Source of the DNA: Sipunculus nudus
Lineage: Eukaryota; Annelida; Sipuncula; Golfingiida; Sipunculidae
Length of the DNA: 64,000 nucleotides
Assembly: GCA_026874595.1 (NCBI GenBank)
Contig: CM049306.1
Span: forward strand, 83,416,142 to 83,480,141
Reading direction: 5' to 3'
This document shows, one piece after another, positions 1 through 14,500 of this stretch; position 1 is the stretch's first letter; each line of letters starts with the position of its first letter. Under the pieces are notes generated by a model. The model did no database searches, was not told where the DNA came from, and was given only the letters and a program-made list of their open reading frames with translations. A program made the translations under genes and the position numbers.

Positions 1-192
1 ATTTATGTAAAATATCTAGTCTTGTTGGTAAGCACAAGTTTCCTGTATTACTAAAATAGCATTGTTGAGTTATGAATCCTTTTTCTTAAATTATTAATAC
101 AAATACATTTAAACTCAAATTATCAATGATATTTGAGAGCATATGTATATATTTTACCGCAAAATGTTTTTCTTTACTTCTCTAATTAACAG
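1..192 (+). other. XPO7: XPO7 intron (3' part)
   Basis: AT-rich sequence ending in a short pyrimidine-poor acceptor (AACAG at 188-192). I see no exon here. The upstream coding exons are outside the window. Confidence 0.7.
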
Positions 193-286
193 TCACCATA
201 TGCTCAGCTGCTAGCAGCTACGACATTGACAAAGTTAGTGTCCAGAGCCAACTTGACATTACCACTGGAACAAAGATTACAGATGA
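193..286 (+). CDS. XPO7: XPO7 exon 1 of window
   Basis: Starts in phase 0 after AACAG and ends one base into a codon before GTAAGT at 287. Encodes [18 protein letters not shown] and onward, matching human exportin-7 from about residue 57 (SSYSQLLAATCLTKLVSR). Confidence 0.93.
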
Positions 287-3200
287 GTAAGTGGTATCTT
301 AAGTCTGTGGGACATTATAATGGTGACATTCCATCACTTTAATGTTTTTCAGATGCCCTCATTTGCTTAAAGAATTCTGCATTTCTGTAAATGTTTTGTT
401 TAATATGTTTTAACTTGTAACAAGTGTCAACAGTGTCCTCAGAATAGACAGTGAGTGAGAGTTTGATTGTTGAATGTCAGCTGCTGATAGTAAAGCATTT
501 GATTGAACCTGTGAGCTTATGTGAATGGTGTGGCATCATCCATCATCTGTATGCTTTAGACCCATTCTTTCTCATAATCAGCAGGAACTAGCATCAACAA
601 ATTTTTATGCAAAAAATAAGTCATCTAAACTTTTTTCTGCTATTTGCATTGACTTAGATTTTATAGGGAGAAAGCTTTAAAAAAAAACTTCTTCTCAAAA
701 ACTGTCCAGCCAAATTGTTCAATTTTTCAAGAAATCTCTCTCAAGTTTGTTCATATGGTTCCAGTTTGATGATTTCCAGGAAGCTGAACTTGGTCATTTG
801 GCCAAAAAAGCATACTAAAATAACAATCCTGGGAAAGGGTTGGAGCTATCATCACCTGATTTTGCTTTAAATAGGCACACAATATTATTCTAAACATTTT
901 TGAGAAAAAAATCTTATGAATATGTCAGCATGAAAAAGCATAGTAGCTTAAGTCTCTCAATATGTGTGGGCTTTCTTGTACACAAGACTGGTGTCGACAA
1001 TGATTTTGCAGAGTGTATGTTCCTGCTTATTTCTCCGGGGGAATTGATATATCAGCCTGAAATTGTGCATATCTTAACATCTCAGATAGCTTTGTCTACA
1101 CAAGACTGGTGGCGCCACCTACAATAATTTTTGCAGAGTGTATGTCCCTACTTGTTTCTCAGGAGTGATTGGACATGTCAGCCTGAAATTGTGCATGTCC
1201 ATGCATCTTATATAATTTCATTGTATTAAAGACTTGTGGCACCACCTGCACTTATTTTTGGGTTTTCATGCATCTGTTCACATAGCTCTAGAGTGATTTT
1301 AAGTATCTGAATAGAATTTTGCATGTCCATACATCTTTTATGGCTTTCTCATTCACAAGACTGGTGGCTCCTCCTACAATAATTTTTATGTTGTGTTCAT
1401 CCATGCCAGTATTTTAGGAGTGATGTTTGTGTTATTAGTGCTTGTACTTGGGTTCAAAATATTTAGTACTTGCCTTGTATATGTACAGTCACACATGTTT
1501 TTGAAAATTAATCAAGTACTCTTCCAGTTGTAAAGCATATTATCTTCAAGCATTATATCTGATGTATATCCCATTGCACAGGTTTATATTAGGCCTGTAG
1601 GCCTTGTTTATTCATTAAATATAATGATTGAAATGACAGTACTCTTATATTCCATTCAAAGAAATGAATTATACAATAAATTTGTCAAGTCAAAAAGAAT
1701 GTTAAACTCTGTAGCTTTGCAATCTGCAATTTTCATAATTTATGATATGTGCATTGTGCAAATATCTTTATTGGACAGTCCCCCGCCCCCTCCCCCCCCC
1801 CCCCCCCCGACATGCTTAACCAAAAGTTTGAAAAATCATAAGCTGGTGTATTGTATTAAATTTTACATACTAATGTCAGTAGTGTGAAAATATTCTTACA
1901 CTTGATTCATTTGTAAAAGAATATAAAAAATTAACCTGTTGTAAGATAACAGTTCATTCTGTTGGTCCAGTGGTTTTGTGGCTGCTGATCTTTATTTCTG
2001 GCTTTGTCTTTCAGGAAACTATGTTCTCAACTATTTGGGTTCAAGGCCGAAACTTGAGAACTTTGTGTCCCAGGCATTGGTTCGTGTAAGTATAGTTAGA
2101 CTGCTTACTTGTGAGAAATTATCATTTGTGCTCATGCCATATAAATTTTGCTATACATAATTGATTTTATAGTTTTCATATTGCTCTGAAATTTAACCAT
2201 AAAACTTGTGAAATAAGATCACTGGTGGGACTGGCAAGGGGTTGCCTTAATTGTATCTGCCAAAACAGAGTTTCGCGGATACTATGTTTTCAGCTGGACG
2301 CTGCCGCCGCATAGGTGTTTAGAGAACTCCATAACCGCTGGGTTATTTACGAATACCGGGTTTATGTTCAGATGACATGTGAACTGCTGCGCCCTGATTT
2401 AGTTTTGACCTCTGACCTCTCCTCTCTCCAGTACGTCCATCTGTGCGTCTGTTTTGATACATTAACCCACATATCATGGGAACCATTTGACCGATCCGGG
2501 AAAATTTTTGCACAAATGTAGCCCTTGGATAGCTTCATAACATACATAAAAAATGGTGGCGCCAACTGCAACCGTTTTTGCACAACGTTTTTTCTGCCGT
2601 GGGATAAAATCACTCATATCTCTGCACTGGCTTGACTCATACACCTGAAATGTTGCATGTGTATACATCCTGGACAGCTTTCTTGATTTTATGACAGGTG
2701 GTGCCACCTACATTCACATTTACGCTGCAGACATCCAAGCTCATATCTGGGGAACCGTTTGACCGATTGGGCCAAAATTTTGCATGTGTATAGATCTCAC
2801 ATAGTTCTTTATCATACGCATAAATGGTGGCACCACCTGCAACCATTTATGCACAGCGTCCATCTGTTTGTCTGCCGTGGGATAAAATCACTCATATCTC
2901 TGCACTGGCTTGACTTATCCACCTGAAATTTTGCAGGTTTATACATCCTGGACAGCTTTCTAGATTTTATGGCAGGTGGCGCCACCTACATTTTTGTTTA
3001 CGCTGCAGACATCCAGGCTTATATCTCTTGAACCGTTTGACCAATTGGGCCAAAATTTTGCATGTGTATAGATCTCACATAGCTCTTTATCATACACAAA
3101 ACTGATGGCGCCACCTGCAACCATTTTTGCACAGCATCCGTCTGTTTGTCTGCTGTGGGATAAAATCACTCATGTCTCTGCACTGGTTTGACTTATCTGC

Positions 3201-6200
3201 CTAAAATTTTTGCAGGTTTATACATCTTGGATAGCTTTCTTGATTTCATGACAGGTGGTGCCACCTACATTCACACTTACGCTGCGGACATCCAAGCTCA
3301 TATCTCGGGAACCGTCTGACTGATAGGGCCAATATTTTGCATGTGTTTAGATCTCACATAGCTCTTTATCATACGCACAACTGGTGGCGTCACCTGCAAC
3401 TATTTTTGCACAGCGTCCATCTGTTTGTCTGCCGTGGGATAAAATCACTCATATCTCCGCAGTGGTTTGACTTTGCATTTGTATACAAAATTGATAGCTA
3501 TCTGGATTTTGTGGTAGGTGGCACAACCTACATACAGATTTTCGGCTGCAGACATTCATGCTAATATGCAACACACCTCACTCTATTTTCCCTTGTTACT
3601 CAATCCATGCCTCACTTCACCCGTCCCACTCTGATTTCGGCAGATACATGTGGTCGCTTGTCGACTACCCGTATTCTAGTTCAAAGGTGGTCTTAGACAA
3701 GTTGTTTCAGACAGGTTCTACTGTGTATCATGTTTATCAATATCAGTGTCTTCATGTTTTAAAAAAAAATGCCACAGTCATTTTGTGATATATACATAAT
3801 GATTGATAAACACTTGTTTTGTGAGTACTGTGTTCAAATATGAGTTCAAATATGTCCCTTACTGATCACTACTATGACATTATAATGACAAAAATGATAC
3901 TTTTATAAGATATATTGTGTACTGCTCCATCACCTTAAGAGAATTTTTATTGCTTTTCTGTGGTCACAGAAGTTTCACTATTCACTCTGTTGTAGTTGTT
4001 TGCCAGAATCACCAAACTTGGGTGGTTTGATGTCAGCAAAGATGACTATCTGTTTAGAAGTGTCACTTCAGATGTCAGCAAATTCTTACAGGTATGGACT
4101 AAGTGTATGCTTGACATAGAATTTAAACATTTATGAGAAAGAATTTACTTATTATGCTTGTTTGTAAGAAATGTTTTAATTTTTTTATGATATCTCTTTA
4201 TAGATAAAAGCAGATAAAACTTATAATTAAGTAAATAAAATCTAGTAATTATGCATTTAACATAGGAATCATTTGCATCAGTGGTAATCAAGGGAGACTT
4301 CTTATGCTATGTTTTATGTAATTCTTTCTTGAAAAACCTTATGGATCCATTTTCCAAAAGTAATTCCAAGGAGTAATCCAGAGGTAATGTAGCATTTTTA
4401 GCCCAGCTGACTGTAAGTCATCTGAACTATAGTGATCACCCTTTGTCCGGCATCCGTCTGGCAGTCTGTCCATTAACAGGGCACAAATCATAACAATTAG
4501 GTCATGGTGACCTATATTTTGTGACTTACGGGCCGAAAACATGATTTTGAGCACCCAGACAGTCAGCCGGGCAACAAATTGTATCTATTAGGCCTAGAAA
4601 CCTCTAACCTGACATTTTGAGATATCCTAGGCAAGTGTCCTTGGAAAGCTGAAACTAGGTCACTGTGACCTATATTCTGCGACCTATAGAGAAAAGATGT
4701 CATATGAGCACCCTGAAGGTCAGATTGGGACAAATTGTATCTGTCGAGCCTAAATTAAAGAATCTTCTAACACACTATCCTTGGAGTTTCTGGGCAAATC
4801 TCCTTGGAAACCTGAATTTAGGTCATGGTGACCTATATTTTATGACCTACGTGTCGAAAACATGATTTTTAGGCATCCAGAAAGTCACACGGGGCACAAA
4901 TTGAATCAGTAAGTCCTAAAATCCTCCAATGTGACTTTTAGGGAGGTCCTAGGCAAATCTTCTTGGAAACCTGAATTAGGTCATGGTGACCTATATTTTG
5001 TGACCTACAGGCCGAAAACATGATTTTGAGCACCCTGAATATCAGATGGGGACAAATCGTATATGTGAGGCCTAGAATCTTTTAACTCAATATCCTGAGA
5101 GTTTCTAGGCAAATCTCCTTGGAAACCTGAAATTAGGTCATAGTGACCTATATTTTGTGACCTATGGGCCAGTCATGTATTTGTTATGCCTAAAATCTTC
5201 TAATGTAACATTCTGAGATGTCCTTTGCCAATGTCCTTGGAAAACTGAAATTAGGTCACCATGACCTATATTTTGCAACCTATCATAAAAAATATCATTT
5301 AAGCACCCAGACAGTCAGACAGGGCACAATTTGTATCCATTAGGCCTGGAATCTTTTAATATAAAAATCAGGGAGGTCTTAGTCAAGTGTCCTTGGAAAC
5401 CTGAAATTAGGTCACGTCGACCTATATTGTGTGACCCATGGGCTGAAAAATGATTTTGAGCACCCAGACAGACAAGGCACAAATTGTATCCATTAGCCAT
5501 AGAATCTTCTAACATGACATTCAGGGGAATCCTTGGCAATTCTCTTTGGAAACCTGAAATTAGATCATGGTGACCTATATTCTGCCAGCTATGGACCAGA
5601 AACATGATTTTGAGCACACAGACAGACAGGGTACAAATTGTATCCATTTTCCTTGGAACCCTCTATTTTAAAATCCAGAGGGGTCCTGGGCAGGTCTCCT
5701 ATGAATCCTGAAATTTTTATTTTCTGTCCATTTTTTCAACACTGTAACTTAAGCCATAGGCTATTCTCACAGACAATATATAACATTAATAAAAAAAATT
5801 AGCACCCATTCTAAATTAGCTGAGCGCCATGGCCCATTGGCCACTTGTTAAAGTTTTATAAAATTCATTTTAAATAATTTTAACAAATTAAAATTAACAC
5901 CATTTTTATGCATAATGTGATTATATATTGGCCGAATTGGGTGTAAAATATTGGTGCAATTTAGAATTGTTAATTCTGAATAAAGTTATATTTACAGGTA
6001 ATCAATATTTTGCAAATTTATAAAACATTTGAATATATATAATATATATAAAATTGAAAATAATGTGGTATAATAAAAAATGATAATAATATATAATAAA
6101 AATAAGTGATCTAACTGAAGATATGTGTCACTGCTGAACATGTCAACAATTTATCAAAGAGTCAACCAGTGATTATGGTAATAAATTCAATCTTATGTTT

Positions 6201-8521
6201 ATTTATAAACTGCTCACATGGTTCAATTAGAAAGCACATTTTCAGATCACAAAATATTATTTCCTTACTCATCAATTCAAACCAATCATTTCAGCCATTA
6301 TCTCTTCCTCTCAGACTTTTTTTCTCAATTTGTTATTGTTTAAGATTTTTACCTACAAGGTCAACTTGAGCTGAGCACCGAGACCCACAGGTCCCTTGTT
6401 AATAAGACTGGCCAAGCATGACTACTTGACTACATGTATATCATGATGTGTACATTTTAATGTAACTGGTTATCTTACTTTATATTATAATACCCCTGTT
6501 TCTGCTACTCAGAGTGTGGTACATGGCTGTGTCATACTTGTGTACTATGTTATTTCTTCCACAGAGTGGGGTGCCACACCTGGTGATGGTGGGAGTCCAG
6601 CTGCTGTCACAGCTAGTCTGTGAGATGAACCAGGTCAGCGAGGTAGTCAAGAATTAACATCTATCTGTCCTATCTTCTCATAGCTAACCCAGCTTTTTGT
6701 TTTAATTTACTCTGCTTTAATATAGATATTAAGCTGTGTGTTGTGAACTCTGGGCTGTGTGCCATAGATAGTTGGCTTTGTGTCACACACATAGGCTTTG
6801 TATCACATACAATAGGCTCTTTGTCTTAGACTTGGACAGTATACACTCAGTTATAGACAGTTGGCTTTGTGTCATAGATAGTAGGCTTTGTGTCATAGTT
6901 GCTTGCTCTTTGTCATAGTAGTATACTTTATGTCATAGATAGTAGGCTCTATGTCATAGACAGCAGGCTCATAGGCTCTGTGCAATAAACAGTAGGCCCT
7001 GTGTCATAGACGGTAGGTTCTGTGTCATAGACCCTTGGCTCTGTGTCATAGACACTTGACTCTAATATTTACATTTTACTGTATATATCAGATATCTGTC
7101 ACTGTAAAAGACATTTTACTGTGTAGTGGACTTTCTGATGTGACTTTCAGAATTCTGAATCATAAATGCATAGCTCTTACATTGACACTTCACTCTGTGC
7201 TATAGATATCATGCTCTGTTACTGACTTTCCACTATGTCACAAGTGCTTGATCTGATAAAGCCACCTGGCAATGGCTCACAGGAAATTCTGATTTGGACA
7301 CATAATCATGTATCCATATTAGAGTATCCATATTAGAGCTTTATTTCCCCACTGTTCCACTCTTTATTTTACAAGAGAATTAACTGTATGTCATACACGT
7401 TTCTGATATAAGGATGTCATATACTAGGATCCATATCAGCACAATGTGAATTCTGACCTCTGTTAGAAACAGATACTTTGTCCTTGTTTTGATAGTCTGA
7501 TCTAAGATGCTTTGCAGTGCATGATGTACACACTGCACATCCATATCTGTCTCCTATATGCCACACTGCCTATATAAACTGGGCTCTTCCATAGATAATT
7601 GGCTTTTATGCTTTCAGACACTGAACTCTGTGTTAATGACAGTGCCACTTACCAGCCTTTGTCTTAGACACTTAGTCATACTACTTGGCAATTTCGTTTA
7701 ACTGCTTGTCTGTGGTAATAGACTAGTGTAATATCATTGTAAGTATAATGAAAAGTATAATTTAATACGACAAGCAGTGCAAAATGACCTTTTACGACAA
7801 AGTTTAGTGAGATAATATGAGTGAGAGAGAGTGCAAGTCCACACCCACCAGTGTATTATAGTGCAGATGCACTTTTAAACCTTTACTGGTACAAGTTGTT
7901 AGTCCGACACTGCTGAATCTTGATTTTTTTTACTCAACCCAAGGAAGAACTATATATCTTTCGTAACAAAAACAAAATTTATGAAGTGTTTTTTTTAAAT
8001 TTATAGGCTACATAACGCTTTCTGTACGTTTTATTGACCAATATCACTGATAGCATGGACAGTGAGAGTGGGCAATCACAATGGCAAAACTCACTGTGCA
8101 CACAGGGACGAAATACTTTCAAAAATTTGATTTTCAGACAGTGATCGTTTGGTTTTTAATTTCGTGGATAAAAGTCACCCACAAATTCCACGATAATAAA
8201 AACCCAACAAACAATTCTGAATCCACAATATTTTTGTTTTTCATTTGGTTCACATTATTACATTAAGCAAGTTTTTGAATGGTCTTGTTGAATAAGATTT
8301 TGGATCTGCTGTTTGAGCTGTTCAGTGCATGTAAAATATGCAGTTGGAGGAAAGCTGCTGAATGGTTTGTGGGTTTAGTATGTAGTGTTCAGTAGTGACT
8401 TACCACTAACACAGTAACAGCATGGCAACAGGTAGATGTGTATTCTCAAATGTGATGTTATCTTCTAAATTTTGTCCAGGTATTAGATGTATTAGAGGAA
8501 AAGTTATTTATAACTTGTAAA

Positions 8522-8575
<54 letters not shown>

Positions 8576-11500
8576 ATATATATAAGTGGTATAGCTGTGT
8601 TAGTCTGTAGTTGAAGCGAAAGTTAAGATAAACAGTGACGCCTTTTAGATAGACTAACTAGTTTATTAACACACTTGCTTTCGAAGTACAAAGACTTCTT
8701 CGTCAGGTGTCAAGACGAAGAAGTCTTTGTACTTCGAAAGCTTGTGTGTTAATTAACTAGTTAGTCTATCTAAAAGGCGTCACTGTTTATCTTAACTTTC
8801 GCTATATATATATATTTGTATCAGTATGATTAATTAGTAAGTAAATTCAGGTTAAATCAGCTGAACTATCCTGAATGTAAGAATTTGTAAATCTTTCTTG
8901 GATACTTAGAATTTGATACTAGTATATTATATGTTACATTTCTGTTCTGTAGAACTGAAGAAATTCATTTGAAAGAAAAATTTATAATATTCTGGTACTT
9001 TCCCTATTCTTTTGGCCTAAGTTTTTGTAGATCTTTCTTTGGATAATATGCAGGTATTTTAAGTAAAATTAACGGGTCTGACCTGTTTCGTAGGTTAATA
9101 AGACAGAGTTTCTGATAGGATGACCTGTGCTCTGATATGTGGTTTTAATGTTTTAACATACCAGGCTGAGGGTAGCAGGTCACTAACAAAGCATCGGAAG
9201 ATTGCATCATCCTTCAGAGACATGCAGCTCTATGAGATCTTCCAGCTGGGCTGTGGGCTGCTGCGTAAAGCTGAAGAAAATATCAAGAGCATTGACTTCA
9301 ACAACACAGACCAGGTTAGTCACATTTACTGTGGAGTATTACTCTATTTAAGTCCATGGACTATCTTTGCCAGTTTTAGTACACATACAGTACATTCAAA
9401 AGTACTTTTATTGTCCTCCACTTCCTCGGAACAGGGGACATTGATTGAGGTATGTCTGTCTGTCCCTCTGTCTGTCTGTGTTTGTCCCTCTGTCAGGTTC
9501 TTTTTTCCCATGGGATAACTTTTCTAAATATTTCATTCAGATTTGGGTCAGTGATTGCTCTCATGCTTTACTTGGTTGGGATTACTGTTGGAGTGTCTGT
9601 CTCACAAAATAATAATACAGTATGATATTTCATTTTTGATATGATGAATCAGCACAATTAGTTTCACTAATCACCAACAGGTGTCGCTAGCGGTGGACAT
9701 AAATTACTTGAATTTCTGCAGTAACTGCTAAGTGCTGCCATCTGTTGAGCGTGGTTAAAATATTTGCAATTATTCACCACTTGAAGGTGCAAGTGGGGGA
9801 CATTATTTCCTTGAATTTGCTTGTTTCTTACTGTCTTCTAACTGTAAAAACATTTGTCTTTAAATTCTTTAATTTAGATAATGAAATTACATGTAGATAA
9901 AATGCAGAATATATATAAAAGCTTTATGCCTACTAGTGGAGAGGACTGTAAAAAGATTTGTTCACACAATGTTTATACTGGATACTCTGTATCATTCCAG
10001 CACGGCTTACTGAGTCACACATTACAACTGGTACATAACTGTTTAGCGTTTGACTTTATTGGGACATCAACAGATGAGTCAACAGATGATTTAAGTACAG
10101 TCCAGATTCCTACCAGCTGGAGGCCAGGTAAACAAAACTGCTAGAAACTTTACCTCTTTTACACAAAATTGTTCATTATATAGATTTGAAACTTTGAATT
10201 CCTATTATTTAAAAGAGATAAGTCATTAAATTTCAGGGTTATTACTATCATAAAACAAAGATGTTTAAATTTACCTGTTAGTGTTATCATATATATCCAA
10301 ATCTGCTTGCTAGTGAATTTCATCTATAAACTAAAACACAAATTCTACATTTAAAACTTTTCAGTCAGCTGTGAAGCAGCATTTTGTATTGCCCCATCAG
10401 AACTGTAAATGTGTCACCTGTACCAGAGATACATTTGATATTTCTCTTTCAGCATTCCTTGACAGTTCCACCATGAAATTGTTCTTCACATTGTACAGTC
10501 ACCTGCCACCAGCACTGTCACCCATGGTAAGTCTCTTATTTTACTGTTTGGTCTACATGTATGAGCTGAACAGAAGATGGTGGTGAAAAACATCATGTTT
10601 TAGTCATTATGAATGTTTTAAGTTCCTGATGGTCAATAATTGAAATTGTTTTCCTAATTGAAATTGTTTTCCTGGTCTCATAATAAGAAAAGCACATTTG
10701 TAAATATTTTTAATTTAACTGCTTATGATGAAATATATTATGTGATGGTCTCATTCAAAACTAAATCATGATAATATATTTCCTTTAAGAGCATGGCTGT
10801 TCACTGAAATTTAGAGGCGTCACTGACACAATAACTTACGGAACAATCTGATGCAAGATGCATAACAAGTTCTTTCTGGCAATTTGCAGTATAACTTGAT
10901 TTTAAGCTCATCTGGCATGAGAGTGTGATTGAACCATATGTCAATTGCATTCATACCCTTTTGTGTGTTATGCTGAGGGTCAAGTACAGGGGGTCAGTAC
11001 TTGAGTACAGGTACAAGTACTTCAGAATTTGTCAAGTACAAGTACAAGTACACAATTTTTCAATGTACTTGAGTACAAGTACAGGGGTCTGTACTTGAGT
11101 ACAAGTACAAGTACTTTTAATTAAAAAAGCAATTTTTCTGAATATTTATTGATAAAAAATTACCTATATTATACACACTGTTACACAGTCAGATATCAGT
11201 ACTGGTACACAAAAAAGTGGGGTTGATGCTCCAATTGCTAAAAGTTTTTTTTTTTTGTTATTCTAGGTAATCCATGGTGACAGTCTTGATGGCCTTTCAG
11301 TATTTATATACACTATTACACAGTCATATATCAGTACACAAGAAATGGTGCTTTGATGCCTATTCTGAATGACTATTCTGAATCTGCCAATTCTGTCACT
11401 TATTATATAGTGGCTTGACAGTCTCTGTACTACTCTGTCAGGTGTGTAAAACTCACAGCTGATCAGTTAAACAGTCCACCTGAGGGTTGTGTATAGTTCA

Positions 11501-14500
11501 GCTGTGACAACTCAATTCCAGATTTACTCATTACCAAAAAGTGGTGGGCCGATTGAGTTTTATTGAAAGTCAGTCAGTTTCCTGCCACTTTCAAGTGCTC
11601 GATTGACAAAGGCAACTATTGATTACATCATTATCATGACTTTTTTTCCCAGAATGCATATTATCTTATAGGCTTAAATTATTCTTCCAATTTTTACAAA
11701 TTCCGCGCCTCAAATAATTAGTCTTTGTTCCCATACTAACTTCCGTATGTAACTGAGTATAACACAGTAGATGCGAGAACAGAGTACTTAATAAATCTCT
11801 GTGAACTGGCAGAGAGCTGCAGAATTAGTAGGGAGTTTTGTAACAAGATGTACATTGCACAGTATGGGCAGTATGGCGTTAAAATGCTCCATAAATTCTC
11901 TAGGTCTATGCAGCAAGTAGATGTCCTGAATAGTGGTTTAATTCTTGTTTATTATAAATAATTACAATGAAACTTTGAAAAGCATATCTTACTTATAATA
12001 GGAAAATATAAAAAAGGCAAAACTTCTTTTCGTTAGGTAGAATTACTAAGACATGCTGCCTGGGTTGAGAAAGTACAGTTTCACAGATAATTGCATATTT
12101 CATTATATTTGCCTGAACCGATTACTAATCGATCATTGATCGGTTTGCTTAAACCGATGATTCAATTATGAAAAAGGAACTGACTCCCCCCACTAATACC
12201 AAACTGACAATCTCAGTTACCACCGCTAATTGGCCTGGTGCATGAGCAGATGTAACCTGGAACAAACTTACTCAGCAGAACTATTAAGTGGGTAGTGTTT
12301 CCACAAGCTGTTAATATAATCAGGTCTGAGGATAGACTATTACAGCTTTTTCCATGTAATAGTAATAGTAATGGACTAAAAAATTTGAGCTGTAATAGTA
12401 ATAGTAATAAAAACAGAAGGCAAAGTAATAGAGTAATACATATTACTTCCTGTGAGCCCCTTGATCATGAAGCATATCAGCAAATAATGCTAAACAGACT
12501 CAGTTCTTGTCCAGTAATTGCCCAGGATGTGCCTATTGTGGAGGCAAGCATGGGCCAGCTGCCACATTGCTGGTGACCACTGGTGCTAATTACATAAGAG
12601 AACTGGACAGAGTAGGTCACAGTCAAATAAGTTACCTGGCACAATCTGACCTTTGATTAGTAATCCATGGATAAACAGAGGCATGTTTGATGTTAAATAG
12701 TGTAGGCTATTATTATTGTGACATGTACATCTTGTCTCACATCCATCAATCCATATGCTCTGTATTCAAAATAATTTAAAAATATACATGTACTTGACTA
12801 GTACTTGAAATGTACTTGATTTTTCAAGTACATTTTTAGCAAGTACAAGTACAGTACAAGCACTGTACTTGGTAAAAAGTACCAAGTACAAGTACAGGCC
12901 AAGTACTGAAAATTTTGTACTTGAGTACAAGTACATGTACTTGACCCAAGCCTGCTGAGTGTGTGTGTTTATTTCAGGCCCTCTCATGTATAATGCTGAC
13001 CATTTTTAGCTCAGCTGACTGTAAGTCATCTGAGCTATAGTCGTGGTCCTTTGTCCGTCGTCCGTCCGGCCGTAAACAGGGCACGTTTTAAAACCGTTGG
13101 ACCTACGAATCCAAAATTCTGCATACCATAAGATGTCCCCAAAATCTCCTACCATACCGAAAATTGGGTCATTAGAACTTCGTTCCTTCGAGATATTAAG
13201 GAAAAACCTCCGTTTTCCATAAAAAAGCAATTGTTACACTTCAAGTCTGCCTAATATCAAAACCACTGATCTGTTTTTGATCATATTTAGTATTCATATT
13301 CTTCCATATATTTTCTGTGCACATACCAAAAATTAGGTCAGTATTGGGTATTATTAGCTCAGCTGACTGAAAGTCATCTGAGCTATAGCGATCACTCTTT
13401 GTCCGTCGTCCGTCTGTCCATCCGTTAACCAGGCACAAATCGTAACCGCTGGACCTAGAACCTTGTAACTTGGGATTCTAAGAGTTTCATAAAAAATCTC
13501 CTTGGAAACCAGAAATTAGGTCTCTGTGACCCATATCCTTCGAGCTATGTGGCCCCAAAGTACCCCCCAGAAAAGTCAAAAATTTCATACAAAAACTTCA
13601 ATATCTCATTAACTACTTGACTGATGGTCATGATTTTTGGCATACATATTGATCATGAGATGTTACATCACTTCCTGCAGACTGGTGGCGCCACCTGTAT
13701 TTTTCGATTTTTTACGAATTTTTTTTCTCTATTTTTGAGACCTTTAAAAATGTGAACATCTGTTAACAAGGCACAAATCATAAAGACTGGACTTAGAATC
13801 TTAATTCTTGACACACTGAGAGGTCCATGAAAAATCTCCTTGGAAAACCAGCAATTAGGTCTCTGTTACCCATATCCTTCGAGCTATGGGGCCCCAAAGT
13901 ACCCCCAAGAATAGTAAAAAATTTCATACAAAAACTTCAATATTTCAATAACTACATCACTGATGGTCTTCATTTTTGGCATACATATTGATCATGAGAT
14001 GTTCGATCAGTTCCTGCAGACTGGTGGTGCCGCCTGTACTGTTTGATTTTTTACGATTTTTTCCTCTATTTTTGAGACCTTTGAGGATGCTGTCATCTGT
14101 TAGCGTGGCACAAATCGTAACGACTGGACCTAGAATCTTCATTTTCGACACACTGAGAGACCTATGAAAAGTCTCCATGGAAACCAGAAATTAGGTCTCT
14201 GTTACCCATATCCTTCGAGCTATGGGGCCCAAAATTACCCCCCAGAATAGTCAAAAGTTTCATACAAAAACTTCAATATCTCAATAACTACATCACTGAT
14301 GGTCATGATTTTCGACATACATATTGATCATGAGATGTTTCATCAGTTTGTGCAGACTGGTGGCGCCACCTGTATTTTTCAATCTTCACGAATTGTTTTC
14401 TCCATTTTTGAGACCTTTAAGGATGTAGTTATCTGTCAACAGGGTACAAATCGTAACGACTGGACCTAGAATCTTCGTTCTTGACACACAGGGAGACCCA

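Noticed and set aside
2368-3169. Several overlapping minus-strand open frames with shared peptides
   Set aside because: They are translations of the repeated modules of Helitron-like copy 1.
5315-5647. 110-codon minus-strand open frame
   Set aside because: It is a translation of family-B monomers; the same peptide-like pattern repeats with the monomer period.
12295-12576. 93-codon open frame in the hAT-like element, considered as transposase remnant
   Set aside because: No hAT dimerisation or zinc-finger motif; Asn/Ser-rich part comes from an AATAGTAATAGTAAT repeat.
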